Positions 16,252 to 23,827 of a stretch of 64,000 bases of DNA are shown piece after piece; position 1 is the first letter of the stretch; every line of letters begins with the position of its first letter. This stretch comes from CAZTXD01 sp964617995 (GTDB lineage Bacteria > Actinomycetota > Acidimicrobiia > Spongiisociales > ZC4RG35). A model generated the notes under the pieces. The model worked only from the letters and a program-made list of their open reading frames with translations. It had not been told where the DNA came from and did not search any database. The translations under genes and the position numbers were made by a program. The stretch covers positions 1 through 64,000 of the forward strand of contig CAZTXD010000003.1 of the NCBI GenBank assembly GCA_964617995.1. The letters run 5' to 3'.

Positions 16252-17769
16252 TCAGCCCTGCAGAGGACCCAGGCCGGCCAGAGCCCGCACCGCGTCGATC
16301 GTGTCGGCTTCGGTGGGGTCCTTGTCGGGCCGGTACCCCCTCACCCGGGCGAACCGCAGGGCCACCCCGCCCGGGTAGCGGGTCGACACCTGCACCCCGT
16401 CGAGGCCGATCTCCACGACGAGCTCGGGTTTCACATAGACGGTCGAGCGGGAGCGGCGCACCTCGATCTCCTGGAGTCGCTCCGTCTGCCAGGTCAACAG
16501 CTCATCGGTGAGGCCCTTGAAGGTCTTGCCCACCATCACCCAGTCGTCGCCCTCACGCGCCCCCAGATGGAGATTCGACAGCCAACCCTGACGACGGCCG
16601 TGGCCCCATTCGGCAGCCAGGACCACCAGGTCGAGGGTGTGCACCGGCTTGACCTTGATCCAGGACCCGCCCCGGCGGCCCGCCTCGTAGACGGAATCGA
16701 GAGCCTTGACCACCACGCCCTCGTGGGCGTCGGCCAGAGCCGCCTCCAGCACCCCATCGGCGTCCTCGGGTGTGGCGGCCACTCCATGGGGCACCACATG
16801 GTCGCCTGCTATCTGCTCGAGGACCCGGCGCCGCTCCGCGAGCGGCCGGTCGATCAGGTCGTCGCCGTCGGCGTGGAGCACGTCGAAGAAAAACGGACGG
16901 ATTCCCCGATCGTCCATGTCGTCGGTGGTGAAACGGCCTGCGGTCTCCTGGAAGCGAGCCGGTCGTCCCTCGGGATCCACGAAGAGGGCCTCCCCGTCGA
17001 GCACCGCAGTACCACAGTCGAAAGCCCTGACGACGTCGACCAGCTCGCCGAGCCGGTCGGTTACAGGGTTGAGGTTGCGGGTATAGACCTCCACCCTCTC
17101 CTCCTCCCGATGGACCTGGATGCGGATGCCGTCGAGCTTCCACTCCACTGCGGCCGGGCCGGTTCGGTCCAGGGCGTCCGCCACCGTCTCGGCGCTTTGG
17201 GCCAGCATCGGCTTCACCGGTCGGAAGAGCGTCAGTCCCACCGCCTCCAGTGCTTCCCGACCACCGTCGATGGCGAGAGGCGCCACCTCCCAGATCCGCC
17301 CGTTGAGCATCGTGGCGCGTCGGACGGCCTGAGCGGCGACGGCGGCTGCCTCCGCCACCGCCTCGACCATGATTCCCTCGAGGGCGCCCTGGCGGATCTC
17401 GCCGGTCATGAGCCCGTGGAGGAAGCTCTGCTCGTCGGAGCCGGCCCGGGCCAGCAGGCCCTCGACCAGCTGGCGGCGCTTGGCGTTGGAGCCGGCCCCC
17501 CCGAGCGTGATCAGCTCGTCGAAGACATCCATCACGTCGCCGACCTCGAGGGACGGGGTCCTGGCCGGGACCGGGGGGCTGCCGATCGTCGCCCAACCGA
17601 CACCGAGGGCTCCCTGGGGTATCACACCGGACAGGAAGGCAACTGCCGGAGCCACCGATCCGGGGTCGAGACCGCTCAGATAGCCGGAGAGCAGCTCGAC
17701 TTTCCTGCGCCGGGAACGCGTTGCCGCCACCTGCCTCGAGATCTCCACGAGAGTGGCCAGATCGCTCAC
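16252..17769 (-). CDS. ATP-dependent DNA ligase, LigB type
   Basis: This 505-residue protein has an N-terminal DNA-binding helical domain (about 1-190), an adenylation domain with nucleophile Lys211 in the KxDG motif (EWKLDGIRIQVH) and further motifs DGEALF, FFFDVLHADG, EGVVVKAL and WIKVKPVHTLDLVV, then an OB-fold domain (about 410-505). This is the archaeal-like ligase called LigB in actinobacteria, an accessory to the NAD-dependent replicative enzyme. GTG 17769 is favoured by a CATACT -10 box 6 nt upstream. Confidence 0.92.
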   Translation of the reverse strand: MSDLATLVEISRQVAATRSRRRKVELLSGYLSGLDPGSVAPAVAFLSGVIPQGALGVGWATIGSPPVPARTPSLEVGDVMDVFDELITLGGAGSNAKRRQLVEGLLARAGSDEQSFLHGLMTGEIRQGALEGIMVEAVAEAAAVAAQAVRRATMLNGRIWEVAPLAIDGGREALEAVGLTLFRPVKPMLAQSAETVADALDRTGPAAVEWKLDGIRIQVHREEERVEVYTRNLNPVTDRLGELVDVVRAFDCGTAVLDGEALFVDPEGRPARFQETAGRFTTDDMDDRGIRPFFFDVLHADGDDLIDRPLAERRRVLEQIAGDHVVPHGVAATPEDADGVLEAALADAHEGVVVKALDSVYEAGRRGGSWIKVKPVHTLDLVVLAAEWGHGRRQGWLSNLHLGAREGDDWVMVGKTFKGLTDELLTWQTERLQEIEVRRSRSTVYVKPELVVEIGLDGVQVSTRYPGGVALRFARVRGYRPDKDPTEADTIDAVRALAGLGPLQG

Positions 17770-17775
17770 GCGCCC

Positions 17776-17781
17776 AGTATG
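17776..17781 (-). promoter_or_regulatory. -10 box (CATACT) of the LigB-type ligase, leaderless type
   Basis: CATACT on the minus strand, 6 nt before GTG 17769; back to back with the plus-strand box at 17799-17804. Confidence 0.5.
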
Positions 17782-17798
17782 TCAGGCTCCCGGCTTGG

Positions 17799-17804
17799 TA
17801 TCGT
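17799..17804 (+). promoter_or_regulatory. -10 box (TATCGT) of the thioesterase, leaderless type
   Basis: TATCGT followed by 7 nt and ATG 17812, with no Shine-Dalgarno sequence. Confidence 0.5.
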
Positions 17805-17811
17805 CCTGCCG

Positions 17812-18276
17812 ATGCCCGCCCCCTTCCCGCCAGATCCGGAGAGCCTCCGGAAATGGTTCGAGGCCGAGGGAGCCGAGCGCCTTCCCGGTCTGCTGGGAGT
17901 GGAGATCGTCGAGCTGGAGGAAAGAAGGTGCCGTCTCCGCTGTCATGTCACCCCCCGTCATCTGGCTCCCAACGGGTATCTCCACGCGGCGGCGGTGATC
18001 GCCCTCGCCGACACGGCAGCCGGGTATGGATGTGTCGCCTCGCTGCCTCCGGGAGCGAACGGCTTCACCACCATCGAGTTGAAGTCGAACCACCTCGGCA
18101 CCCTCCTCGAGGGAGGCATGACGGCAGAGGCGACGTTGCTCCACGGCGGTCGCACGACCCAGGTGTGGGATGCGGTCGTTCAGGCCGAGGAGTCGGGTCG
18201 CCGGCTCGCCGTATTCCGGTGTACCCAGCTCATCGTCTACGCGGAGCCGGGGGTCACCCGCCCAGGGCCCGGCTGA
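17812..18276 (+). CDS. PaaI/hotdog-fold thioesterase
   Basis: This 154-residue hotdog protein has LAPNGYLHAAAVIALADTAAGYG, corresponding to the HGG-type active-site helix of PaaI-like acyl-CoA thioesterases, followed by TTIELKSNHLGTLLEG. It probably hydrolyses an acyl-CoA. ATG 17812 is supported by the leaderless -10 box. Its last 23 nt overlap the end of the convergent protease gene. Confidence 0.82.
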   Translation: MPAPFPPDPESLRKWFEAEGAERLPGLLGVEIVELEERRCRLRCHVTPRHLAPNGYLHAAAVIALADTAAGYGCVASLPPGANGFTTIELKSNHLGTLLEGGMTAEATLLHGGRTTQVWDAVVQAEESGRRLAVFRCTQLIVYAEPGVTRPGPG

Positions 18277-20039
18277 GGAAGGCCGCCATCGCTCCCCGGG
18301 TCACCGGATCGCCGGGGCAGAAACGGTCGTTGGCGGGGGGATTGCATCCCCGCGTCACCCCCGTCGCCGNNNNNNNNNNNNNNNNNNNNNNNNNNNNNNN
18401 NNNNNNNNNNNNNNNNNNNNNNNNNNNNNNNNNNNNNNNNNNNNNNNNNNNNNNNNNNNNNNNNNNNNNGCCACTCGATGTCGGCCTCGAACGTGCTCCC
18501 GTCGTCGTCACGGAAATCGGTCGTCGGCCCCGTCGCCGGCAGGTCGGGGAGGGCCCGATGCAGGAACGCCGCCATCTGGCCGCGGGTCACCACCACGTCC
18601 GGGCAGAAACGGTCGTTGGCGGGGGGATTGCATCCCCGCGTCACCCCCGTCGCCGCCAGCCACTCGATGTCGGCCTCGAACGTGCTCCCGTCGTCGTCAC
18701 GGAAATCGGTCGTGGGCCCCGTCGCCGGCAGGTCGGGGAGGGCCCGATGGATGAAGGCCGCCATCTGACCCCGGGTGACGGGGTCGTTGGGACAGAAGAG
18801 CGAGTTGGCCGGGGGGTTGCAACCGCGGGTTATGCCTGCCGCCGCCAGCCACTCGATCTCGGTCTCGAAGGTATGGCCCGAGGTATCGGTGAAGGATCCG
18901 CCCCCCGAGCCGGCACCGACAGAGACCGTATAGGCCCCGTTGGAGGCGCTCGCCACCGAGACCGACCGACCGGCTACCGTCTTGGAGCTGCCGGGCCTGA
19001 TGACGTGTGCGGGGGTAGAGCCGGCCTGGAAGGGCACTTTCCCCAGCGGAGTGATGATCCGGAAGCCCATCTGGAAGTCCGGGTCGAACAGGCAGTAGTA
19101 GGGGTCGACCTCCGGGCACGGAGTCACCTCATAGACCTCGACCCCCTGCCACGAGGTGGGTATGGGGTCGTAGGTGGAACTGGTCCGGGCACCCAGGGTG
19201 TAGTAGCGGGAACCTGCGGGAATCACCGCCATCTGCAGTCCCGAGCCGGGTGAAGGGTTGAGGGTGAAGCTGGCGCTGCTGCTTCCCAGCACTCTCACCT
19301 GGTTGGTGGCGATCCACCCGGCCGCGTAGCGATTGATGACGGCCGCGTCGTAGGGCTGGGGGTGGGTGCCGCCGTGTGTTCCCAGGTTCCCCGACATGAG
19401 ATCCATGGCGTTGTCGTAGTCGCTGCCACTCACCCCGGTGGTCGAGTGGGGCCAGGTGACGGTGTGGCCCATCTCGTGAGCCGCCACCATGGAGAAGGCG
19501 AAGGGATAACCCACGAACGCCCACCGTCCGTTGTCCGGGAACGAGGGCCCGTTGTTGCCGGGAGTTGCCAGACCCCCCGACCACGGGCCGGCGAAGAGGA
19601 CACCGTTGGCGTTGCCGCTGGCGTTGGCGGCGGCGGTGTCGTAGCACTTCTGCTCGCCTCCCGTTGCGGCCGACTTGGCCACGAAGTCCAGCTGGTAGGC
19701 GCCTCCCGAATGAGCGGTGAAATACGTCACGACCTCGCTGTCCAGTTGTGCCACGATCGTGTTCACCGACACATCCAGGTCGCAGGTCCACACGTCGATG
19801 ACGTCCTTGCCCAGGCTGTGCGCTCGCAGAAAGTCGATGCCGGGCAGCAGCCCCAGGGGGTCGTCCGCCTGCAGGGACAGGCCCTCGAGAGCGGATGGGT
19901 CGGGAGGCAGATACCCTCGCTCCCAGGCCTCTTCCCAGTCGATTGCCGGCGCTGGGCTCTGGGTCTGTCCCGCCGCCGGGATGAGTGGCACAACCAGCAG
20001 CACGGCCGCCAGCGACAGTCTCAGCGCGTATTGCTTCAC
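18254..20039 (-). CDS. Secreted zinc metalloprotease with C-terminal SLH-like repeats, interrupted by assembly gap
   Basis: A signal peptide (about residues 1-24) is followed by a protease domain with zinc motif HEMGHTVTWPH (His188, Glu189, His192, His198), a linker, and SLH-like repeats each reading roughly GITRGCNPPANSLFCP then VTRGQMAAF. Two complete repeats and the ends of a third are visible; the 100-N gap falls inside the repeats, and the frame on its far side is shifted, so the gap does not preserve true length. The protein ends LSRALGG at 18254. GTG 20039 has a strong GGAGGAGAG ribosome-binding site. It is likely wall-attached and cleaves extracellular protein. The real repeat number is unknown. 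Confidence 0.8.
18370..18469. other. Assembly gap of 100 N
   Basis: Exactly 100 unknown bases, a scaffold placeholder, between near-identical SLH repeat units of the protease gene. The true length is unknown. Confidence 1.
18470..18900 (-). repeat. Tandem SLH-coding DNA repeats
   Basis: Units of roughly 185 bp recur almost letter for letter, for example around 18470-18660 and 18657-18845, and the edge at 18318-18369 matches 18609-18660. They encode consecutive SLH repeats of the metalloprotease and probably caused the assembly break. Confidence 0.85.
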
Positions 20040-20051
20040 GCTCTCTCCTCC

Positions 20052-20066
20052 GCCTACGTGGTAGGC
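20052..20066 (-). promoter_or_regulatory. Hairpin abutting the protease ribosome-binding site
   Basis: GCCTAC and GTAGGC form a perfect 6-bp stem with a 3-nt loop. On the minus strand it touches the GGAGGAGAG site that precedes GTG 20039, so it could influence translation. Confidence 0.5.
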
Positions 20067-20117
20067 CAGCCCCTCCTGAGAGAACACCCGACCGCCACTC
20101 CGATCTAGAACCCGGCG

Positions 20118-20123
20118 AGTCTA
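20118..20123 (-). promoter_or_regulatory. Candidate -10 box (TAGACT) of the metalloprotease gene
   Basis: TAGACT on the minus strand would give a leader of about 70 nt carrying the hairpin at 20052-20066 and the ribosome-binding site. Confidence 0.4.
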
Positions 20124-20168
20124 TCGCCGCGGTCCGGTCTCGGGGTGGGTCTTCCGACCCGTTGCAGC

Positions 20169-20174
20169 CATACT
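20169..20174 (+). promoter_or_regulatory. -10 box (CATACT) of the nitroreductase-like gene, leaderless type
   Basis: CATACT then 6 nt then ATG 20181. Confidence 0.5.
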
Positions 20175-20180
20175 GCGGCC

Positions 20181-20681
20181 ATGGGTGCGGATATATATGA
20201 CTTCATCCTCGGACTGAGGGCAATTCGCTCGTTCCGCGACGAAGAGCTGGCCGACGACGATCTGGCGGCGATCCTGGAGGCAGCCCGCTGGACCGGCAGC
20301 TCCAAGAATCGCCAGAGCTGGTCCTTCGTGGTGGTGACCGGCGACGATGAGCTGGGCGCTCTGGCCGCCTGCGGCGACTTCACCGACCCCGTACGCGACT
20401 CGGCCGCCACCATCGTGATCGTCCAGGAACCCGAGGGCTACGAGTTCGACTCGGGCCGCGCCGCCCAGAACATCATGCTCGCCGCCAAGGCGCTCGGGGT
20501 AGCGTCGTGTCCCATAACCCTCCATCGTGACGGCGATGCCCGAGCCCTCCTCGGCGTTCCCGCCGATCGACGGACGCGCTACGCCGTCGCTCTCGGCTAC
20601 CCGACCGACGACGCCTCCCCGCGCCGGTTCGGCGGGCGGAGGCCCCTCGAGTCCCTGGTGCACCGGGGACGATACGGATGA
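20181..20681 (+). CDS. Nitroreductase-family flavoprotein
   Basis: This 166-residue protein has the family N-terminus RAIRSFRDEELADDDL, AARWTGSSKNRQSW, and a C-terminal AAQNIMLAAKALGVASC stretch typical of FMN-dependent nitroreductases. It probably reduces a quinone, nitro compound or similar acceptor with NAD(P)H. Its stop overlaps the start of the next gene by 4 nt, so the two flavin-type enzymes are translationally coupled. Confidence 0.82.
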   Translation: MGADIYDFILGLRAIRSFRDEELADDDLAAILEAARWTGSSKNRQSWSFVVVTGDDELGALAACGDFTDPVRDSAATIVIVQEPEGYEFDSGRAAQNIMLAAKALGVASCPITLHRDGDARALLGVPADRRTRYAVALGYPTDDASPRRFGGRRPLESLVHRGRYG

Positions 20682-21124
20682 CCCCACCGTCACCTCTCAC
20701 CTGGCAGGAGGTGGCCGACGCCGCGGAGACGATCTCATGGATCACCTATGTCGCCACCGTCGGCAAGGACGGCCGCCCGCACGTCGCCGTGGTCGCCCCC
20801 GGGCTGGCCGAGGAAGGGCGGGTGTGGTTCGCCACCCGCCGCCACACCCAGAAGCATCGCAACCTCGTCGGCAACGGGGAGGTGTCGTTCCACTGGCCGG
20901 TGACGACCGGTGCCGGTCCCGGTGAGCTGTTCGGTCGGGGAGTGGCACGGCTCCACGACAGCGAGGCCGCCCGACGCAGACACTGGAACCGGGTCGTCCC
21001 CTACGACATGAGCAACTTCTGGGGTTCACCCGACAACCCCGACCTGATCCTGGTAGAGGCGGTGATGACCAGGGTCTCGCTGACGGGGCCCGAGTTCGTC
21101 CGCCGGGTATGGACGCTCGGGTGA
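20678..21124 (+). CDS. Pyridoxamine 5'-phosphate oxidase-like FMN/F420-binding protein
   Basis: This 148-residue split-barrel protein has YVATVGKDGRPHVAVVAPGL and VWFATRRHTQKHRNL, matching the PNPOx-like family that binds FMN or F420 at a dimer interface. The length is typical of single-domain members. Overlap with the nitroreductase-like gene suggests the two work on one redox substrate, but which is not evident. Confidence 0.8.
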   Translation: MTPPSPLTWQEVADAAETISWITYVATVGKDGRPHVAVVAPGLAEEGRVWFATRRHTQKHRNLVGNGEVSFHWPVTTGAGPGELFGRGVARLHDSEAARRRHWNRVVPYDMSNFWGSPDNPDLILVEAVMTRVSLTGPEFVRRVWTLG

Positions 21125-21140
21125 CCGACACCGGGAGGGC

Positions 21141-21171
21141 TTGACTTCAAGTCGACTTGAGGTCGTAATCT
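21141..21171 (+). promoter_or_regulatory. MerR-family-type promoter and operator of the ABC-2 exporter operon
   Basis: A -35 box TTGACT (21141-21146) and a -10 box TAATCT (21166-21171) are separated by 19 bp, longer than the usual 17 and characteristic of MerR/SoxR-family controlled promoters. The spacer holds the perfect 14-bp palindrome TCAAGTCGACTTGA (21147-21160), extended by GAC...GTC at 21143-21145 and 21162-21164 with one mismatch. It strongly resembles SoxR-type operators. ATG 21181 follows 9 nt after the -10 box. No MerR-family gene lies in the window. Confidence 0.75.
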
Positions 21172-21180
21172 CTCGTCGTC

Positions 21181-22158
21181 ATGTCGGAAACAGCTCGAAA
21201 CATGTCCCATCAGGCGAGTACCGTTCCCCGGATGCTCGACCCTCTCGTACAAGCACGCGGGCTGACCAAACGGTTCGGGGAGTTCGTGGCCGTGAACGGA
21301 GTCGACTTCCAGATCACGTCGGGTGAGGCCTTCGGCTTCCTCGGCCCCAACGGCGCCGGCAAGACCTCGACGATGAAGATGATCACCACCGTCAGCCCCA
21401 TCTCCGACGGCGAGATGACCGTGTTCGGCCTCGACCCCGCCACCGACGGTCCGTCCATCCGGAGCCGCCTCGGGGTCGTTCCCCAGGAGAACAACCTCGA
21501 TGAGGAGCTCACCGTGGCCGAGAACCTGTACATCTACGGCCGCTACCACGACGTTCCCAAGGCGACGATCCGGGCGCGCATCGACGAGTTGCTGTCGTTC
21601 GCGCAGCTCGAGGAGAAGCGCACCGCCAAGGTGGAGGCTCTGTCGGGCGGCATGAAGCGGCGGCTGATCATCGCCCGAGCGCTGATCAACAGCCCCGACC
21701 TGGTCATCCTCGACGAGCCCACCACCGGCCTCGACCCCCAGGCTCGCCACATCCTCTGGGACCGCCTCTATCGGCTCAAGCGGGAGGGCGCCACCCTCAT
21801 CATCACGACCCATTACATGGACGAGGCCGAGCAGCTCTGCGACCGCCTGGTGGTGATGGATCAGGGCAACATCGTCGCCGAGGGGTCGCCCTCGGAGCTG
21901 ATCTCCCGGTACTCCACCAGGGAGGTGGTGGAGTTGCGGTTCGCTCCCGGCGAGATCGACGGGGAGGTCGAGCGCCTCGACGGCCTGGCCAAGCGCATGG
22001 AAGCCCTCGCCGACCGGGTGCTGCTCTACACCGACGACGCCGACACTCTCATCGACGGCATCCACGATCGGGACGTGCAGTTCGACCAGCGGCTCACCCG
22101 CCGCTCCACCCTCGAGGACGTTTTCTTGCATCTGACGGGACGAAGGCTGATCGACTGA
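21181..22158 (+). CDS. ABC-2 type exporter ATP-binding subunit (DrrA/NodI-like)
   Basis: This 325-residue protein has Walker A GPNGAGKTS, Q-loop VPQENNLDEELT, signature LSGGMKRR, Walker B LVILDEPTTGLD and an H-loop His in TTHYMDEAEQ, followed by a C-terminal regulatory domain. The sequence type is that of DrrA/NodI drug or lipid-oligosaccharide exporters. It is first in an operon with two permeases (1-nt and 4-nt overlaps) behind a MerR-type promoter, suggesting induction by a toxic compound. Confidence 0.92.
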   Translation: MSETARNMSHQASTVPRMLDPLVQARGLTKRFGEFVAVNGVDFQITSGEAFGFLGPNGAGKTSTMKMITTVSPISDGEMTVFGLDPATDGPSIRSRLGVVPQENNLDEELTVAENLYIYGRYHDVPKATIRARIDELLSFAQLEEKRTAKVEALSGGMKRRLIIARALINSPDLVILDEPTTGLDPQARHILWDRLYRLKREGATLIITTHYMDEAEQLCDRLVVMDQGNIVAEGSPSELISRYSTREVVELRFAPGEIDGEVERLDGLAKRMEALADRVLLYTDDADTLIDGIHDRDVQFDQRLTRRSTLEDVFLHLTGRRLID

Positions 22159-22952
22159 TGGCTGCGGTCACCAACGCCCTCCACGTCCAGGAGTCCTTCT
22201 ACATCGGCTACCGGCGGACGTGGAGAGGGCGAATCATCTCCACGTTCCTCAACCCGGTGCTGTTCCTGGCGGGGATGGGTTTCGCGCTGGGCAGCATGGT
22301 CGACCGGGGAGCGGGTGAGGCCGAGCTGCCGATCCCCTTCCTGACATTCGTCGCCACCGGCCTGCTGGCAGCCACGTCCATGCAGACGGGCTTCGGCGAG
22401 GGAGCCTGGCCGGTGATGGCCGGCATCAAGTGGCGCAAGACATTCGACGCCGTCCTCACCACTCCGGTGACCGTGGCCGACCTCATCAACGGCATGCTCG
22501 TGTGGGGGGCGATCCATCTCACCTTCACGATCGGGGTCTACGCCGCCGTGGCGGTGGTGGTGGGGGCCATCGAGCCGATCCCGGCTCTCGTCGCCCTCGT
22601 CCCGGCCGTGCTCGGCGGACTCGCCTTCCAGGCCACGGCTACCGCCATCACGTCACGAATCGAGGACGAGACCGGTCTCACCACCATGTTCCGCTTCGGG
22701 ATCATCCCCATGTTCCTCTTCTCCGGCACGTTCTTCCCGATCTCCCAGCTCCCCGACTTCCTCGAGCCGGTCGCCATCGCCACGCCGCTGTTCCATGCCG
22801 TCGAGCTGGTGCGGAAGCTGGCGTTGCCCGAGGTGGGGGCACCGGTGGTGTCGTCGATCCCCCTGTGGGTCCACGTCGCCTATCTGCTGGCGATGACGGC
22901 GATTGCCTGGGTCCTGGCGATCCGTTTCCTGCGTGAGAGGCTCCAGAAGTGA
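22158..22952 (+). CDS. ABC-2 type exporter permease 1
   Basis: This 264-residue protein has about six membrane segments and the ABC-2 signature FRFGIIPMFLFSGTFFPISQLPDFL near the end. Its start overlaps the ATPase stop by 1 nt and its stop overlaps the next permease by 4 nt, so the three subunits are made together; the two permeases probably form a heterodimer. Confidence 0.9.
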   Translation: MAAVTNALHVQESFYIGYRRTWRGRIISTFLNPVLFLAGMGFALGSMVDRGAGEAELPIPFLTFVATGLLAATSMQTGFGEGAWPVMAGIKWRKTFDAVLTTPVTVADLINGMLVWGAIHLTFTIGVYAAVAVVVGAIEPIPALVALVPAVLGGLAFQATATAITSRIEDETGLTTMFRFGIIPMFLFSGTFFPISQLPDFLEPVAIATPLFHAVELVRKLALPEVGAPVVSSIPLWVHVAYLLAMTAIAWVLAIRFLRERLQK

Positions 22953-23749
22953 CCACCGTGACCACGGCGCGACCGGCCGTCCGGCCCGGGTGGCGGGCCC
23001 ACCGCCTGCTGGAACGCAACCTCCTCGTCTACCGCCGGCTCTGGAAGGTCATCTTCAGCGGCTTCTTCGAACCCGTCTTCTACCTCTTCTCGATCGGGAT
23101 AGGGCTGGGGGCCCTCGTCGGCGAGGTCACCGGGCCCGGAGGGGCGTCGGTCTCCTACACCGAGTTCGTGGCGCCCGCCCTCCTGGCGGCATCGGCGATG
23201 AACGGGGCGGTGCTCGAGTCGACGATGAACGTGTTCTTCAAGCTCAAGTTCGGCAAGGTCTACGACGGCATGGTCACCACACCCCTCCAGGCGATGGACA
23301 TCGCCGTCGGTGAGATCACGTGGTGTCTCATCCGCGGCCTCATCTATGCCGCGGGGTTCGTGGTGGTGGCACTGATCATGGGTCTCACCACGGGCTGGCT
23401 GTGGCCGCTGGCGCTGGTGTCCGCCGTGGTGATCGGGTTCGCCTTCGCCGCCTGCGGGCTGGCCGCCACGACCTTCATGAAGAGCTGGCAGGACTTCGAC
23501 CTGGTCCAGCTCGTGACTCTGCCCCTGTTCCTGTTCTCGGCGACGTTCTACCCGCTCGACGTCTACCCCCCGTTCCTCCAGGCGGTCACCCGACTCTCCC
23601 CGCTCTACCACGGCGTCGAGTTGATACGGGGCTTCATGCTCGGGATCCTCGACTGGTCGATGGTCGGCCATGCTGCCTTCCTGTTGGCGATGGGCTCGAT
23701 CGGCCTGGCCATAACCCGTCGCCGCCTGGAAAAGCTCCTCCTCACCTGA
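22949..23749 (+). CDS. ABC-2 type exporter permease 2 (NodJ/DrrB-like)
   Basis: This 266-residue polytopic protein has FEPVFYLFSIGIGLG near the N-terminus and LPLFLFSATFYPLDVYPPFLQ towards the C-terminus, the usual NodJ/DrrB layout. GTG 22949 overlaps the previous stop. The second palindromic element starts right after its stop codon. Confidence 0.9.
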   Translation: MTTVTTARPAVRPGWRAHRLLERNLLVYRRLWKVIFSGFFEPVFYLFSIGIGLGALVGEVTGPGGASVSYTEFVAPALLAASAMNGAVLESTMNVFFKLKFGKVYDGMVTTPLQAMDIAVGEITWCLIRGLIYAAGFVVVALIMGLTTGWLWPLALVSAVVIGFAFAACGLAATTFMKSWQDFDLVQLVTLPLFLFSATFYPLDVYPPFLQAVTRLSPLYHGVELIRGFMLGILDWSMVGHAAFLLAMGSIGLAITRRRLEKLLLT

Positions 23750-23807
23750 CCCCGTTTTCGCGCATCGAATGCGCGCTATGGCGCGCATTCGATGCGCGAA
23801 AACGGGG
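23750..23807. repeat. Nested palindromic element, copy 2 (58 bp)
   Basis: Same structure as copy 1: outer arms CCCCGTTTT/AAAACGGGG and two inner hairpins with CGA and TCG loops; the centre reads CTATGG instead of CTATAG. It begins on the base after the permease stop and ends 7 nt before the hutU -10 box. Confidence 0.93.
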
Positions 23808-23814
23808 AGGGGCG

Positions 23815-23820
23815 TACCCT
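23815..23820 (+). promoter_or_regulatory. -10 box (TACCCT) of hutU, leaderless type
   Basis: TACCCT, 7 nt, then ATG 23828. The upstream palindrome occupies the -35 region and beyond. Confidence 0.55.
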
Positions 23821-23827
23821 CGGCGGC

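Noticed and set aside
18237..18370. C-terminal frame of the protease continuing past the gap to 18237
   Set aside because: In that frame the residues after the gap are not SLH-like; the shifted frame ending at 18254 restores a perfect SLH repeat.
23750..23807. Palindrome copy 2 as an intrinsic terminator of the exporter operon
   Set aside because: No T-run follows the stem on either strand; a role in RNA stability is still possible.
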